Assembly: GCA_007135795.1 (NCBI GenBank)
Contig: SLIE01000037.1
Span: forward strand, 1-8,252
Source: Desulfobacterales bacterium
GTDB lineage: Bacteria > Desulfobacterota > Desulfobacteria > Desulfobacterales > Desulfosalsimonadaceae
Direction: 5' to 3'
Length of the DNA: 8,252 nucleotides
This document shows positions 1-6,935 of this stretch, piece by piece (position 1 is the first letter of the stretch; each line of letters begins with the position of its first letter). A program made the position numbers and the translations under genes. The notes beneath the pieces are model-generated. The model made no database searches. It saw nothing but the letters and a program-made list of their open reading frames with translations, and was not told the DNA's origin.

Positions 1-415
<415 letters not shown>

Positions 416-423
416 TTACTCGG

Positions 424-1026
424 TTATACGTCTTCGCCGATCTGAAAGCGGGCAAAGCGATGAATGGTTATTTTTTCACCGGTTTTAGCGATCGTTTCAT
501 TAAGCACATCCGAAATGGTCAGATTGGTATCCCGGATGTACAATTGATTCATGAGGCAGGATTCTTTATAGAATTTGTTCACCTTGCCCTCAACGATCTT
601 TTCAATCATGTTTTCGGGCTTTCCGGCTTCAAGCGCCTGATCCCGGTAAATCAGTTTTTCCCTCTCCAGGAGAGCTTCGGGAATATCTTCAGGCAACACA
701 CCCAGCGGGTTTGCCGCGGCAATATGCATTGCAATGTTTCTTGCAAATTCTTTAAATTCATCAGTTTTAGCCACAAAATCCGTCTCGCAATTGACTTCAA
801 CGAGAACCCCGATTTTGCCGCCCATGTGAATATAAGACTGGATAACGCCTTCACCGACAACCCTGCCGGCTCTTTTTTTGGCCGTTGCCAGTCCTTTTTT
901 TCTTAGATAATCGGCTGCTTTTTCAAGATCGCCAACGCATTCCGTCAAGGCTTCCTTGCAGTCCATAATACCTGCTCCGGAACGATCCCGAAGTTTTTTA
1001 ACCATCTCTGCACTTACGCTAACCAT
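424..1026 (-). CDS. tsf: Elongation factor Ts, short form
   Basis: Guanine-nucleotide exchange factor that removes GDP from EF-Tu so it can be reloaded with GTP during translation. The 200-residue product has the N-terminal UBA-like helical domain (about 1-45, with the SGAGIMDCKEAL segment at 16-27) and the core with CETDFVAKTDEF at 80-91; the TDFV residues are those that reach the EF-Tu Mg/GDP site. It is much shorter than the E. coli protein (283) because the second core subdomain and coiled coil are missing, the form known from Thermus and several other phyla, so this is not a truncation: the C-terminal motif TGEKITIHRFARF is present. The start is ATG at 1024-1026 with AGGAG at 1033-1037, spacing 6. 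That ribosome site is inside the last codons of rpsB, and only one base separates the two genes, which suggests translational coupling. Confidence 0.97.
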   Translation of the reverse strand: MVSVSAEMVKKLRDRSGAGIMDCKEALTECVGDLEKAADYLRKKGLATAKKRAGRVVGEGVIQSYIHMGGKIGVLVEVNCETDFVAKTDEFKEFARNIAMHIAAANPLGVLPEDIPEALLEREKLIYRDQALEAGKPENMIEKIVEGKVNKFYKESCLMNQLYIRDTNLTISDVLNETIAKTGEKITIHRFARFQIGEDV

Positions 1027-1027
1027 T

Positions 1028-1912
1028 TTATTCTCCTGTATTTACATCTTCTTCACTGGTTTCAACAGTTGACTGTTCGCTGGGTTCACCGGAAACAGCC
1101 TTGCGAATAACTTCCACGACCGGGCCTTTTTCATCTTCTTTCACCACATGCCGCTCTTTTTTACCCTCGGCATGCTTCGCGGATTTCGCATCCATTTCCT
1201 TATCTGAGTCCGCTTGCTGCTTTTCAGCAAGACGTTCGGCTCCTTCTGCACAGGCATCGGCCATTTTAGAGACCAACAGTCGAATGGAACGGATCGCATC
1301 GTCATTACCAGGGATGACATAATCTATCAAATCAGGATCACAATTGGTGTCAACAACCGCTACAACCGGTATCCCCAACCTGATTCCTTCCTTGACGGCA
1401 ATGGCTTCTTTCTTGGGATCGACAACAAAAAGTGCCCCGGGGAGGTCTTTCATCGCCCGGATGCCGCCCAATGTGCTGTCCAGTTTTTCCCTTTCCTTCA
1501 ACATGCCAATTCGTTCTTTTTTGGGATACATGTTGATCGTGCCGTCATTTTCAATGGTATTGAGATAATTGAGTCGTTCAATGCTTTTACGAATGGTCGG
1601 AAAGTTCGTCAGCATCCCGCCGACCCATCGGTTATGAACATAAAACATCTCGCATCGGTTCGCTTCTTCATATATCGATTCCCGGGCCTGTTTTTTCGTA
1701 CCCACGAACAATACGGATTTGCCGCTGGCAACCGTTTTCTGAATAAAGTCGTAACCATCCCTGAACATCCGGACGGTTTGCTGCAAATCGATGATATAAA
1801 TGCCGTTTCGGGCGCCAAAGATGTATTTTTTCATCTTCGGGTTCCATTTTCTCGTCTGGTGGCCAAAATGCACACCGGCCTCAAGCATTTCCTTCATTGT
1901 TACATAAGCCAT
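1028..1912 (-). CDS. rpsB: 30S ribosomal protein S2 with long charged C-terminal tail
   Basis: Small-subunit ribosomal protein on the back of the 30S body, needed with S1 for binding many mRNAs. The N-terminal block [19 protein letters not shown], then [23 protein letters not shown] (residues 21-43), [11 protein letters not shown] (94-104), [11 protein letters not shown] (166-176) and [26 protein letters not shown] (181-206) are diagnostic. The predicted protein is 294 residues; the E. coli protein is 241. The excess is a tail from about 231 rich in Lys, Glu, Asp and Ser, ending in a very acidic stretch. I chose ATG at 1910-1912 because the family begins there and AAGGAG (1920-1925) sits 7 bases upstream; the frame stays open 18 codons further to a GTG, but that stretch is leader. 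First gene of the rpsB-tsf-pyrH block, with a candidate promoter at 2028-2056. Confidence 0.97.
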   Translation of the reverse strand: MAYVTMKEMLEAGVHFGHQTRKWNPKMKKYIFGARNGIYIIDLQQTVRMFRDGYDFIQKTVASGKSVLFVGTKKQARESIYEEANRCEMFYVHNRWVGGMLTNFPTIRKSIERLNYLNTIENDGTINMYPKKERIGMLKEREKLDSTLGGIRAMKDLPGALFVVDPKKEAIAVKEGIRLGIPVVAVVDTNCDPDLIDYVIPGNDDAIRSIRLLVSKMADACAEGAERLAEKQQADSDKEMDAKSAKHAEGKKERHVVKEDEKGPVVEVIRKAVSGEPSEQSTVETSEEDVNTGE

Positions 1913-1954
1913 TTTACTACTCCTTGTTGGGTTTTTACCTCCGCTTTCGTCGTT

Positions 1955-1990
1955 CCGGTTGACCACTTTAAAAAAGCACCCGGCAACCGG
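1955..1990 (-). promoter_or_regulatory. Hairpin in the rpsB 5' leader, candidate autoregulatory site
   Basis: In the minus-strand RNA, CCGGUUG (1984-1990) pairs perfectly with CAACCGG (1955-1961) around a 22-base loop. A competing pairing GACC/GGUC can form between overlapping bases, so two alternative folds are possible. The hairpin lies about 43 bases upstream of the rpsB start, within the expected transcript from the promoter at 2028-2056. S2 represses its own rpsB-tsf message in other bacteria through leader structures, so an autoregulatory role fits; that role is inference and I did not match this fold to a known S2 leader family. A GGAGGT sequence (1937-1942) lies between the hairpin and the true ribosome site. 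Confidence 0.45.
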
Positions 1991-2027
1991 TCAAAAAGCG
2001 TGTGAGATGAATTTACTAAATCGTTTT

Positions 2028-2056
2028 ACAATAGCAAAAAATTAAATTTGTAGCAA
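2028..2056 (-). promoter_or_regulatory. Candidate sigma-70 promoter for rpsB-tsf-pyrH
   Basis: On the minus strand, a -35 like TTGCTA (2051-2056) and a -10 like TATTGT (2028-2033) are separated by exactly 17 bases in an AT-rich stretch. Each hexamer matches 4 of 6 consensus positions. Transcription would start near 2021, giving a leader of about 110 bases that contains the hairpin at 1955-1990. It is the best promoter match in the 240-base gap between prmC and rpsB. Confidence 0.5.
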
Positions 2057-2086
2057 CATATTTAAATCGGCTTGTTACGCTCCGGT

Positions 2087-2114
2087 CGCCGTTATCGGCG
2101 CCTTGCAAGCAGGC
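2087..2114 (-). other. Two adjacent small hairpins downstream of prmC
   Basis: About 40 to 65 bases past the prmC stop, the minus-strand RNA can fold GCCU/AGGC (arms 2111-2114 and 2100-2103, 7-base loop) followed directly by CGCCG/CGGCG (arms 2096-2100 and 2087-2091, AUAA-type tetraloop); they share one base, so only one may form fully at a time. No U-tract follows, so this is not a typical intrinsic terminator. It may stabilise the 3' end of the prfA-prmC transcript or mark a Rho-dependent end. Confidence 0.35.
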
Positions 2115-2152
2115 ACGATTCACTTAAAGAAGGCCATAACGACAAGCATGTT

Positions 2153-3067
2153 CTAGTGGGATAAATCATTTTTTTTTATTACGGCAACACGATGATGACC
2201 ACCATAATCTTTCCGGAATGAAACTTCCGCATATTCCGGTTGTTTTTCAACCTTTTGTTCAACGGCCGCCTTCTGATCACACCCAATTTCCATCATCAAA
2301 AAGCCGCCCGGTGCCAGAAAAGCCGGCGCTTCTTCTATCAATCGGAAGATATCACGCAACCCATCGACATCCCCGTCAAGCGCCATCAGCGGTTCATGAT
2401 TTAAAATTTCTGGGGCGAGCTTTGTCACTTCGGCAGATGAAATATAGGGTGGATTCGACAAAATCATATCAAAGGAACAAGACCTGGCAATGGATTCAAA
2501 CCAGTTTGAGGCAAAAAACGATATACGATCTTTCACCTTGTTTAAAGCGGCGTTGTGAACTGCCACACGCAGTGCTGCGTATGACAAATCGGAAGCATAA
2601 TATAATAGCCCCGGTCGACAATGGGCAAGGCTTATGGCGATTGCACCGGAACCGGTTCCCATGTCAATTGCCCGAAACGGTGTTTTTCGGTTCTCCGACA
2701 TCATTTCATCAACCGCTTCAATAGCCCGTTCCACCAGAATTTCCGTTTCCGGTCGTGGTATCAGGACGTCCGGGGTCAGGTCGAGTTCGATTTTCCAGAA
2801 ATCCTTCCTGCCCAGGATATAGGCCACGGGTTCCCGGAGAAGTCGCCGTTTGACCAGTGCCTTGAAGCGTGTTCGCTCATCCTCGCTCAGCGGTTGATCA
2901 AACCGGACATACAGACCGATTCTCTCGATCCCGAGGACTTCGGAGAGCAGGATTTCAGCGGTCAACCGGGGACTGTCGATCCCATTGACGGAAAAATACT
3001 CGGTGGTCCATTTAAGGACCTCAAGAATGGTCCACTGGGGTTCTTTCTTCAAGATCCGATTCAACAT
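2153..3067 (-). CDS. prmC: Release factor glutamine methyltransferase PrmC
   Basis: SAM-dependent methyltransferase that N5-methylates the glutamine of the GGQ motif in RF1 and RF2, raising release activity. Residues 1-95 form the N-terminal helical substrate-binding domain ([15 protein letters not shown] at 32-46), then [12 protein letters not shown] (102-113), SAM-binding motif [17 protein letters not shown] (133-148) and the catalytic NPPY (205-208) within [11 protein letters not shown]. Length 304 residues is slightly above the usual 280-290. I placed the start at ATG 3065-3067; the frame is open for 13 more codons but those lie deeper inside prfA. Only a weak GGA precedes this ATG, and TTG codons at 3064 and 3052 are alternatives, so the first few residues are uncertain. 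With this start it overlaps the end of prfA by 47 bases, pointing to coupled translation. A run of nine A residues sits in the last codons. Confidence 0.96.
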   Translation of the reverse strand: MLNRILKKEPQWTILEVLKWTTEYFSVNGIDSPRLTAEILLSEVLGIERIGLYVRFDQPLSEDERTRFKALVKRRLLREPVAYILGRKDFWKIELDLTPDVLIPRPETEILVERAIEAVDEMMSENRKTPFRAIDMGTGSGAIAISLAHCRPGLLYYASDLSYAALRVAVHNAALNKVKDRISFFASNWFESIARSCSFDMILSNPPYISSAEVTKLAPEILNHEPLMALDGDVDGLRDIFRLIEEAPAFLAPGGFLMMEIGCDQKAAVEQKVEKQPEYAEVSFRKDYGGHHRVAVIKKNDLSH

Positions 3068-4127
3068 TTTCCAAGGCCTGGGCCTGGTACCAGGCGGCAA
3101 GCTCATTGATTATTTCAGTGAGATCCCCAGCCAGCACCTGTTCGAGCCTGTAGATGGTCAACCCGATCCGGTGATCGGTAATCCGGCCCTGGGGAAAGTT
3201 GTATGTTCTTATTCTTTCGCTTCTGTCACCACTGCCGATCTGGGTTTTTCGATCCAGGGAGATCCGCTCGTTTTGTTCCCGTAATTGCATGTCATACAGC
3301 CTTGCCCGTAAAACCTTGAGCGCCTTGGCCTTGTTTTTGTGCTGGGATTTTTCATCCTGGCAAATGACCACAAGCCCCGTGGGAAGATGAGTAAGACGGA
3401 CCGCTGAATCTGTGGTGTTAACTGATTGTCCGCCCGGGCCTGAGGATCGAAACACATCCACCTTGATATCACCGATGTCGAGATCCACCTCTACTTCTTC
3501 GGCTTCGGGCAAAACAGCCACCGTAACCGCTGAGGTGTGGATACGTCCCTGGGTTTCCGTTGTCGGAACCCGTTGCACACGGTGGGTACCGCTTTCATAC
3601 TTCAGGTAACTATAGGCACCATCGCCCTTGACCATGGCGATGACTTCCTTGAAGCCGCCGGAGTCGGTCCAGCTCCCGGTCATGATTTCCACTTTCCACC
3701 CTCTGTTTTCCGCATACCGGGTGTACATGCGGAAAAGATCTCCCGCAAACAACGATGCTTCTTCCCCGCCGGTGCCGGCCCGGATTTCAAGAATGACGTG
3801 TTTGTCATCGTTAGGGTCCTTGGGGATAAGCAGTTTCTGAAGCTGATCCTCGAGTGCACTTTTCTGGCCGGAGAGTGCTTCAATCTCCCGGCGCGCAAGC
3901 TCCTTGATTTCATGATCACTATCGGACAGAAGTTCCCGACTCTCCTGAAGTTCCTGCAATACTTGCCGGTACTCCCGGTACGTGTTTACAATCTTCCCGA
4001 GTTCCGAGTGCTCCCGGACGTATTTCGTATACAACGTCCTGTCGGAAACAACGGACGGATCGCTTAAAAGCTGTTCCAGCTCGAGGTACCTTTGTTCAAA
4101 ACTTTCCAGCCGTTGAAACGATGCCAT
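3021..4127 (-). CDS. prfA: Peptide chain release factor 1 (RF1)
   Basis: Recognises UAA and UAG in the ribosomal A site and triggers hydrolysis of peptidyl-tRNA. The 368 residues show a helical domain 1 (about 1-105), the [20 protein letters not shown] block (116-135), the stop-codon-reading tripeptide as PTT at 188-190 inside [19 protein letters not shown], and the catalytic GGQ at 232-234 within [16 protein letters not shown]. PxT marks RF1 as opposed to the SPF of RF2, and there is no RF2-style internal frameshift. Start is ATG 4125-4127; the nearest ribosome-site match is only AGG about 10 bases upstream, while a stronger GGAGGT lies 25 bases upstream (4153-4158). The stop of a small open frame (4128-4130) directly abuts this ATG. 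prmC, which modifies this protein, overlaps its 3' end. A candidate promoter lies at 4245-4273. Confidence 0.97.
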   Translation of the reverse strand: MASFQRLESFEQRYLELEQLLSDPSVVSDRTLYTKYVREHSELGKIVNTYREYRQVLQELQESRELLSDSDHEIKELARREIEALSGQKSALEDQLQKLLIPKDPNDDKHVILEIRAGTGGEEASLFAGDLFRMYTRYAENRGWKVEIMTGSWTDSGGFKEVIAMVKGDGAYSYLKYESGTHRVQRVPTTETQGRIHTSAVTVAVLPEAEEVEVDLDIGDIKVDVFRSSGPGGQSVNTTDSAVRLTHLPTGLVVICQDEKSQHKNKAKALKVLRARLYDMQLREQNERISLDRKTQIGSGDRSERIRTYNFPQGRITDHRIGLTIYRLEQVLAGDLTEIINELAAWYQAQALENVESDLEERTPVDHS

Positions 4128-4268
4128 TTAAATAGTGCCTGTTAATGAAAGTACCTCCGGATATGCTTTGAAAACTTCCCACGCCCTTATTAGAACCCCT
4201 GACTTGAGAAAATTTTCGCACTCCGGTTGGAAACGAATGAATAAAATATCCGGCCCCGGCACATTCAT
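4128..4268 (-). CDS. Possible small protein of 46 residues between rpmE and prfA, unrecognised
   Basis: An open frame from ATG 4266-4268 to TAA 4128-4130 fills most of the 201-base gap between rpmE and prfA. It is in the same frame as prfA, with its stop directly abutting the prfA ATG. The frame is in fact open from just after a TAA near 4314. The peptide begins MNVPGPDILFIRFQPECENF, contains a VLIRAWEVFKAYPEVL-like amphipathic stretch and ends LTGTI; there is no signal peptide, cysteine pair or other motif I recognise. No ribosome site is seen before the ATG, and third-position base use is not clearly gene-like, so an open stretch of this length could be chance. It could also be a leader peptide for prfA or a gene remnant. 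Confidence 0.25.
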   Translation of the reverse strand: MNVPGPDILFIRFQPECENFLKSGVLIRAWEVFKAYPEVLSLTGTI

Positions 4269-4273
4269 TACAA
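4245..4273 (-). promoter_or_regulatory. Candidate promoter for prfA-prmC
   Basis: On the minus strand TTGTAA (4268-4273) and GATATT (4245-4250) lie 17 bases apart, each matching 4 of 6 sigma-70 positions. Transcription would begin near 4238, about 110 bases before prfA. If real, the 46-codon frame could not be translated from this promoter using its ATG, since that ATG lies within the -35 element. It is a weak match and read-through from rpmE is equally possible, as I see no terminator after rpmE. Confidence 0.3.
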
Positions 4274-4328
4274 ATGCAGTGCCGACAGCCGGATTGTTGG
4301 AAGCTTTAATTTAGGTGTAAAGCCAGCC

Positions 4329-4547
4329 CTATTTCTTTACCTGATCCTGATATTTCCCGTATTTTCGATTGAACCGCTCAATGCGGCCGGCAGAATCGAC
4401 CAGTTTTTGTTTCCCCGTGTAAAAGGGGTGACAACTGGAGCAGATTTCAACACTGATATTCGTCTTTGTGGAGCCGACGGTAATTTCGTTGCCGCAGGCG
4501 CACCTGGCCGTGGTTTCACCATATTTGGGATGGATATCTTTTTTCAT
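4329..4547 (-). CDS. rpmE: 50S ribosomal protein L31, zinc-binding (C+) type
   Basis: Large-subunit protein of the central protuberance that helps bridge to the 30S head. The 72-residue product starts [20 protein letters not shown] and carries the zinc-binding cysteines C16, C18, C36 and C39, followed by [28 protein letters not shown], all typical of L31. As a C+ form it binds zinc; many bacteria also keep a cysteine-free paralogue for zinc shortage, not seen here. Start is ATG 4545-4547 with AAGGTG (4554-4559) 6 bases upstream; an upstream GTG in frame lies inside that ribosome site and is rejected. It lies between rho and prfA, separated from rho by a hairpin terminator candidate and a repeat-rich 144-base gap that may control it. 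Confidence 0.97.
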   Translation of the reverse strand: MKKDIHPKYGETTARCACGNEITVGSTKTNISVEICSSCHPFYTGKQKLVDSAGRIERFNRKYGKYQDQVKK

Positions 4548-4569
4548 ATTGAACACCTTTCATTCAGAT

Positions 4570-4584
4570 TTGACAGATCGTCAA
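4570..4584. repeat. Short perfect inverted repeat upstream of rpmE
   Basis: TTGAC and GTCAA arms of 5 bases flank a 5-base centre (AGATC on the plus strand). It sits about 23 bases before the rpmE start. Its size and place suit a repressor or other protein site, but a 5-base arm is short enough to arise by chance. Confidence 0.35.
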
Positions 4585-4596
4585 TTAAAATTTTCA

Positions 4597-4631
4597 GAGA
4601 TATATGACATATAAAAGAGACATATGACATA
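4597..4631. repeat. Pair of 15-base direct repeats, 20-base period, upstream of rpmE
   Basis: Plus strand GAGAYATATGACATA occurs at 4597-4611 and again at 4617-4631, differing only at one pyrimidine. The 20-base period is close to two helical turns, so both copies face nearly the same side of the DNA. The pair sits 50 to 84 bases upstream of rpmE and just after the rho terminator candidate, where an rpmE promoter and operator would be expected. Function unknown; the AT-rich context lowers its significance somewhat. Confidence 0.5.
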
Positions 4632-4678
4632 CATATATAAAATTGAAGACGCCCCCTGTTTGGAAGCTTTGTCTCAAT
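4631..4678 (-). terminator. Candidate intrinsic terminator after rho
   Basis: In the minus-strand RNA, AUUGAGAC (4671-4678) pairs with GUC-U-UCAAU (4642-4650, one bulged base), and within it GCUUCC (4662-4667) pairs with GGGGGC (4651-4656, two G-U pairs) around a five-base loop, with an AAA bulge between the stems. The hairpin is followed by a UUUUAUAUAU-like tail. It begins 13 bases past the rho stop. Shape and tail fit a modest intrinsic terminator that would separate rho from rpmE. Confidence 0.5.
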
Positions 4679-4691
4679 TGATTCCAATGGT

Positions 4692-5939
4692 TCAAGAATT
4701 CATTGAATCCATAAATTCCTGATTGGTTTTCGTGCCTCTCATCTTATCAAGTAAAAAATCCATACTGTCAACAGGATTTAGAGGGGCAAGAAGTTTTCGA
4801 AGTATCCATACGCGATTGAGTGTCTCCGCGTCAAGCAGTAGTTCTTCCTTACGGGTACCGGACCTGTTGATATCAATTGAGGGATAAACACGCCGGTCTG
4901 AAAGCTTTCTGTCAAGATGCAGCTCCATGTTGCCCGTACCCTTGAACTCTTCGAAAATAACTTCATCCATACGACTACCGGTATCGATAAGCGCTGTTGC
5001 AATAATTGTGAGACTGCCGCCCTCCTCGATATTTCGGGCCGCACCGAAAAACCGTTTCGGCCTGTGAAGCGCATTGGAATCCACGCCACCCGAGAGGAGT
5101 TTACCCGAAGACGGAACCGTTGCATTGTACGCACGCGCCAGCCGGGTGATGCTGTCCAACAATATAATCACATGTTTCTTGTGTTCAACCAGTCGCTTGG
5201 CTTTTTCAATCACCATTTCAGCGACCTGCACATGTCTTTCAGCCGGTTCATCAAAGGTCGAGCTGACGACTTCGGCACGAACCGAACGCTGCATGTCGGT
5301 GACTTCTTCCGGACGCTCATCGATCAACACCACAAATGGTACAATGTTTTTATGATTGCCGATCATACTGTTTGCGATATTTTTTAAAAGGATGGTTTTA
5401 CCGGTTCGGGGGGGAGAGACGATGAGACCGCGCTGGCCAAAACCAATGGGTGTCATCATGTCCATGATGCGGGTGGAAAATTCGTCTTTATCCCATTCCA
5501 GCCGGATTTTCTTTTCCGGAAACAAGGGCGTCAGGTTATCGAACAGGATCTTGTCCCTGGCCACCTCCGGTTCCTCGAAATTAATGGCTTCTACCTTCAA
5601 TAGCGCGAAATAACGCTCGGATTCCTTTGGTTGACGTATCTGTCCGGAAACCGTATCTCCCGTTTTAAGGTTAAACCGCCGTATCTGGGAAGGGGACACG
5701 TAAATATCATCCGGACCCGGCAGATAGTTACAATCCGGGGATCTCAGAAACCCGAATCCGTCCGGCAGAATCTCAAGCGTTCCTTCGCCGTAAATAAACC
5801 CGTTTTTTTCAATGTGAGCCTGAAGCAGGGAGAAAATCAATTCCTGCTTGCGCATCCGCCCGACATTTTCAATGTCGAACTTTTTCGCCATCCGGGTCAA
5901 CTCACTGATTTTTTTGTTTTTCAAATCATCAATATTCAT
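4692..5939 (-). CDS. rho: Transcription termination factor Rho
   Basis: Hexameric RNA-dependent ATPase and translocase that ends transcription at unstructured, C-rich RNA. The 415 residues show the N-terminal helix bundle (1-45), the cold-shock-like primary RNA-binding fold with [22 protein letters not shown] (61-82), Walker A PPRTGKT (176-182), the [10 protein letters not shown] catalytic region (207-216), Walker [17 protein letters not shown] (257-272), Q-loop [11 protein letters not shown] (281-291), R-loop GTGN (334-337) and the arginine finger in SGTRKEELL (R363). Length matches the E. coli protein (419) and there is no large insertion such as actinobacterial Rho carries. Start is ATG 5937-5939 with GGAG at 5951-5954, 11 bases upstream. 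The gap upstream is long (330 bases) and holds a candidate promoter and a 21-base tandem repeat, consistent with a regulated leader. Confidence 0.98.
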   Translation of the reverse strand: MNIDDLKNKKISELTRMAKKFDIENVGRMRKQELIFSLLQAHIEKNGFIYGEGTLEILPDGFGFLRSPDCNYLPGPDDIYVSPSQIRRFNLKTGDTVSGQIRQPKESERYFALLKVEAINFEEPEVARDKILFDNLTPLFPEKKIRLEWDKDEFSTRIMDMMTPIGFGQRGLIVSPPRTGKTILLKNIANSMIGNHKNIVPFVVLIDERPEEVTDMQRSVRAEVVSSTFDEPAERHVQVAEMVIEKAKRLVEHKKHVIILLDSITRLARAYNATVPSSGKLLSGGVDSNALHRPKRFFGAARNIEEGGSLTIIATALIDTGSRMDEVIFEEFKGTGNMELHLDRKLSDRRVYPSIDINRSGTRKEELLLDAETLNRVWILRKLLAPLNPVDSMDFLLDKMRGTKTNQEFMDSMNS

Positions 5940-6000
5940 TAAGAAAACTTCTCCAATTCAACGTATTTCTGGCAGTCGTAATTCATTACAATAGTCTGTA

Positions 6001-6042
6001 TATATGCTTGGGTATAATTGTTATGTGCTTGGGTATAATCGT
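6001..6042. repeat. Two tandem 21-base repeats in the rho upstream region
   Basis: Units 6001-6021 and 6022-6042 match at 19 of 21 positions and share the core TGCTTGGGTATAAT. The period is two helical turns of B-DNA. On the plus strand each unit contains a perfect TATAAT, though neither has a recognisable -35 at the right distance. On the minus strand, if rho starts from the promoter at 6121-6149, both copies are transcribed into the rho leader as two AUUAUACCCAAGC segments 60 to 100 bases before the start codon. They may be a DNA operator, an RNA site, or a recent tandem duplication. Confidence 0.6.
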
Positions 6043-6108
6043 TCAGTGGTTTCAATCAGTATATTAATAACTGGCACATATTTTTGCAGGTCGTATAAGA
6101 TTCAACGC

Positions 6109-6138
6109 TTGACAGGAAAAAATGTAAAAGCAATTAAT
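6109..6138 (+). promoter_or_regulatory. Candidate plus-strand promoter between rho and coaE
   Basis: A perfect -35 TTGACA at 6109-6114 is followed after 18 bases by ATTAAT (6133-6138, 4 of 6 positions). It would drive a short transcript toward coaE in the antisense direction, covering a 28-codon open frame and ending at a hairpin plus T-run near 6240. The weak -10 makes this tentative. Confidence 0.3.
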
Positions 6139-6149
6139 TTATTATTCAA
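6121..6149 (-). promoter_or_regulatory. Candidate sigma-70 promoter for rho
   Basis: On the minus strand TTGAAT (6144-6149) and TACATT (6121-6126) are 17 bases apart, each matching 4 of 6 consensus positions, in an AT-rich context. Transcription would start near 6114 and give a leader of about 175 bases. It overlaps a consensus -35 (TTGACA, 6109-6114) on the other strand. Confidence 0.35.
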
Positions 6150-6158
6150 TCAGGTGTT

Positions 6159-6245
6159 ATGAGGCTTGAATACATGATATTTATAAGTGCAAGCAGGAAA
6201 CAAGCGCAACTAAACCTTATTTGGGCAGGTAGGTTTTTTCTATAA
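6159..6245 (+). CDS. Possible 28-residue peptide between rho and coaE, unrecognised
   Basis: Open frame ATG 6159-6161 to TAA 6243-6245, with an internal ATG at 6174. AGGTG lies just 2-4 bases before the first ATG, too close to be ideal, and GAGG lies 9 bases before the second. The peptide is hydrophobic with basic residues (it includes MIFISASRKQAQ and ends in AGRFFL). Frames this short arise easily by chance; the interest is that it lies between a plus-strand promoter candidate and a hairpin with a T-run. Confidence 0.15.
   Translation: MRLEYMIFISASRKQAQLNLIWAGRFFL
6212..6240 (+). terminator. Weak plus-strand terminator-like hairpin
   Basis: AAACCT (6212-6217) pairs with AGGTTT (6231-6236) over a 13-base loop, and the second arm runs into a six-T tract (6234-6239). 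The stem is short and AU-rich, so termination would be weak. It lies downstream of the coaE stop, opposite to coaE transcription. Confidence 0.25.
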
Positions 6246-6269
6246 TATTATGACCCAAATATCTGTATG

Positions 6270-6935
6270 TCAACTCTTTTCATCCCTTTTTTCTGATATT
6301 TGCATCAAGTGATCATATAACCGATCAACCGATGACAGGGTTTGTTCTTTTGTATTGTTATTGTCGATCACAAAATCAGCACGTCTGCGTTTTTCGCCTT
6401 CAGACATTTGTATTTTCATCATTGATTCTGCGTCTTCCCGGGAAATCTCATCCCGGGTCATTATCCTTGCGATTCGCCGCTCCCTGTCCACGCTCACCAT
6501 AACCACGACGTCAAACCACGCATCAAAACCGGATTCAAACAAAAGCGGCACCTCCACGACCACAAGATCTTCACCGTTTTGTGCGGCGAGTTCAACTCTC
6601 TCTGCCATTTGCCGAAACACTTCCGGGTGGATAAAACTCTCAAGCGTTTTTTTTGCTTCCGGTGAAGAACTGATGATGCGCCTGAGTTTCTGTCGATTTA
6701 TGGATTTATCTGGAAGAATCACCCGTTCTCCAAAGTGATCGAAAATTTTTTTGTAGGCCCTGGTGCCGGGAGCTACCGCCAACCGAGAGAGTTCGTCGGC
6801 GCTTATCACGACAATGCCTTTTTTCTGAAGATGCTGGCAAACAAGCGTTTTCCCCGAACCAATCCCTCCGGTTACGGCAACTCTGGCAGGTCTTCTGCCT
6901 TTACATTTTTGATTGTCATCTTTATGTTTAATCAT
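6270..6935 (-). CDS. coaE: Dephospho-CoA kinase
   Basis: Catalyses the last step of coenzyme A synthesis, phosphorylating the 3'-hydroxyl of dephospho-CoA with ATP. The 221 residues carry the P-loop VTGGIGSGKT (21-30), the CoA-binding-region HPEVFRQM (about 109-116), VVEVPLLFESGFDAWFD, and the lid arginines in the segment MTRDEISREDAESMMKIQMSEGEKRRRADFVIDN. The usual DAD motif after the P-loop reads SAD (45-47): the second aspartate, the one normally assigned as catalytic, is kept. Start is ATG 6933-6935, with GGTGA 8 bases upstream; an earlier in-frame TTG (6956) and GTG (6947) lack a ribosome site, and the N-terminal 17 residues before the first strand are polar and longer than usual. A weak promoter-like pair (TTAAGA at 7002-7007, AATATT at 6979-6984, spacing 17) lies upstream. 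First gene of the minus-strand series. Confidence 0.95.
   Translation of the reverse strand: MIKHKDDNQKCKGRRPARVAVTGGIGSGKTLVCQHLQKKGIVVISADELSRLAVAPGTRAYKKIFDHFGERVILPDKSINRQKLRRIISSSPEAKKTLESFIHPEVFRQMAERVELAAQNGEDLVVVEVPLLFESGFDAWFDVVVMVSVDRERRIARIMTRDEISREDAESMMKIQMSEGEKRRRADFVIDNNNTKEQTLSSVDRLYDHLMQISEKRDEKS

Noticed and set aside
1913..1966. Longer rpsB start at GTG 1966
   Set aside because: S2 proteins begin at the [10 protein letters not shown] block, and a good ribosome site precedes the ATG at 1912; the extra codons coincide with leader sequence.
1214..2005. Long plus-strand open frame of 263 codons
   Set aside because: It lies antisense to rpsB, whose S2 motifs are unmistakable; the translation has no recognisable family and no ribosome site.
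2169..2177. Run of nine A residues in the last prmC codons as a programmed slippage site
   Set aside because: It lies just before the natural stop, after all conserved motifs, and a frame change would alter only a few residues; nothing supports a function.
3558..3566. PTT in place of the PAT tripeptide of E. coli RF1
   Set aside because: The middle residue of PxT varies among RF1 proteins, so this is normal and still marks RF1.
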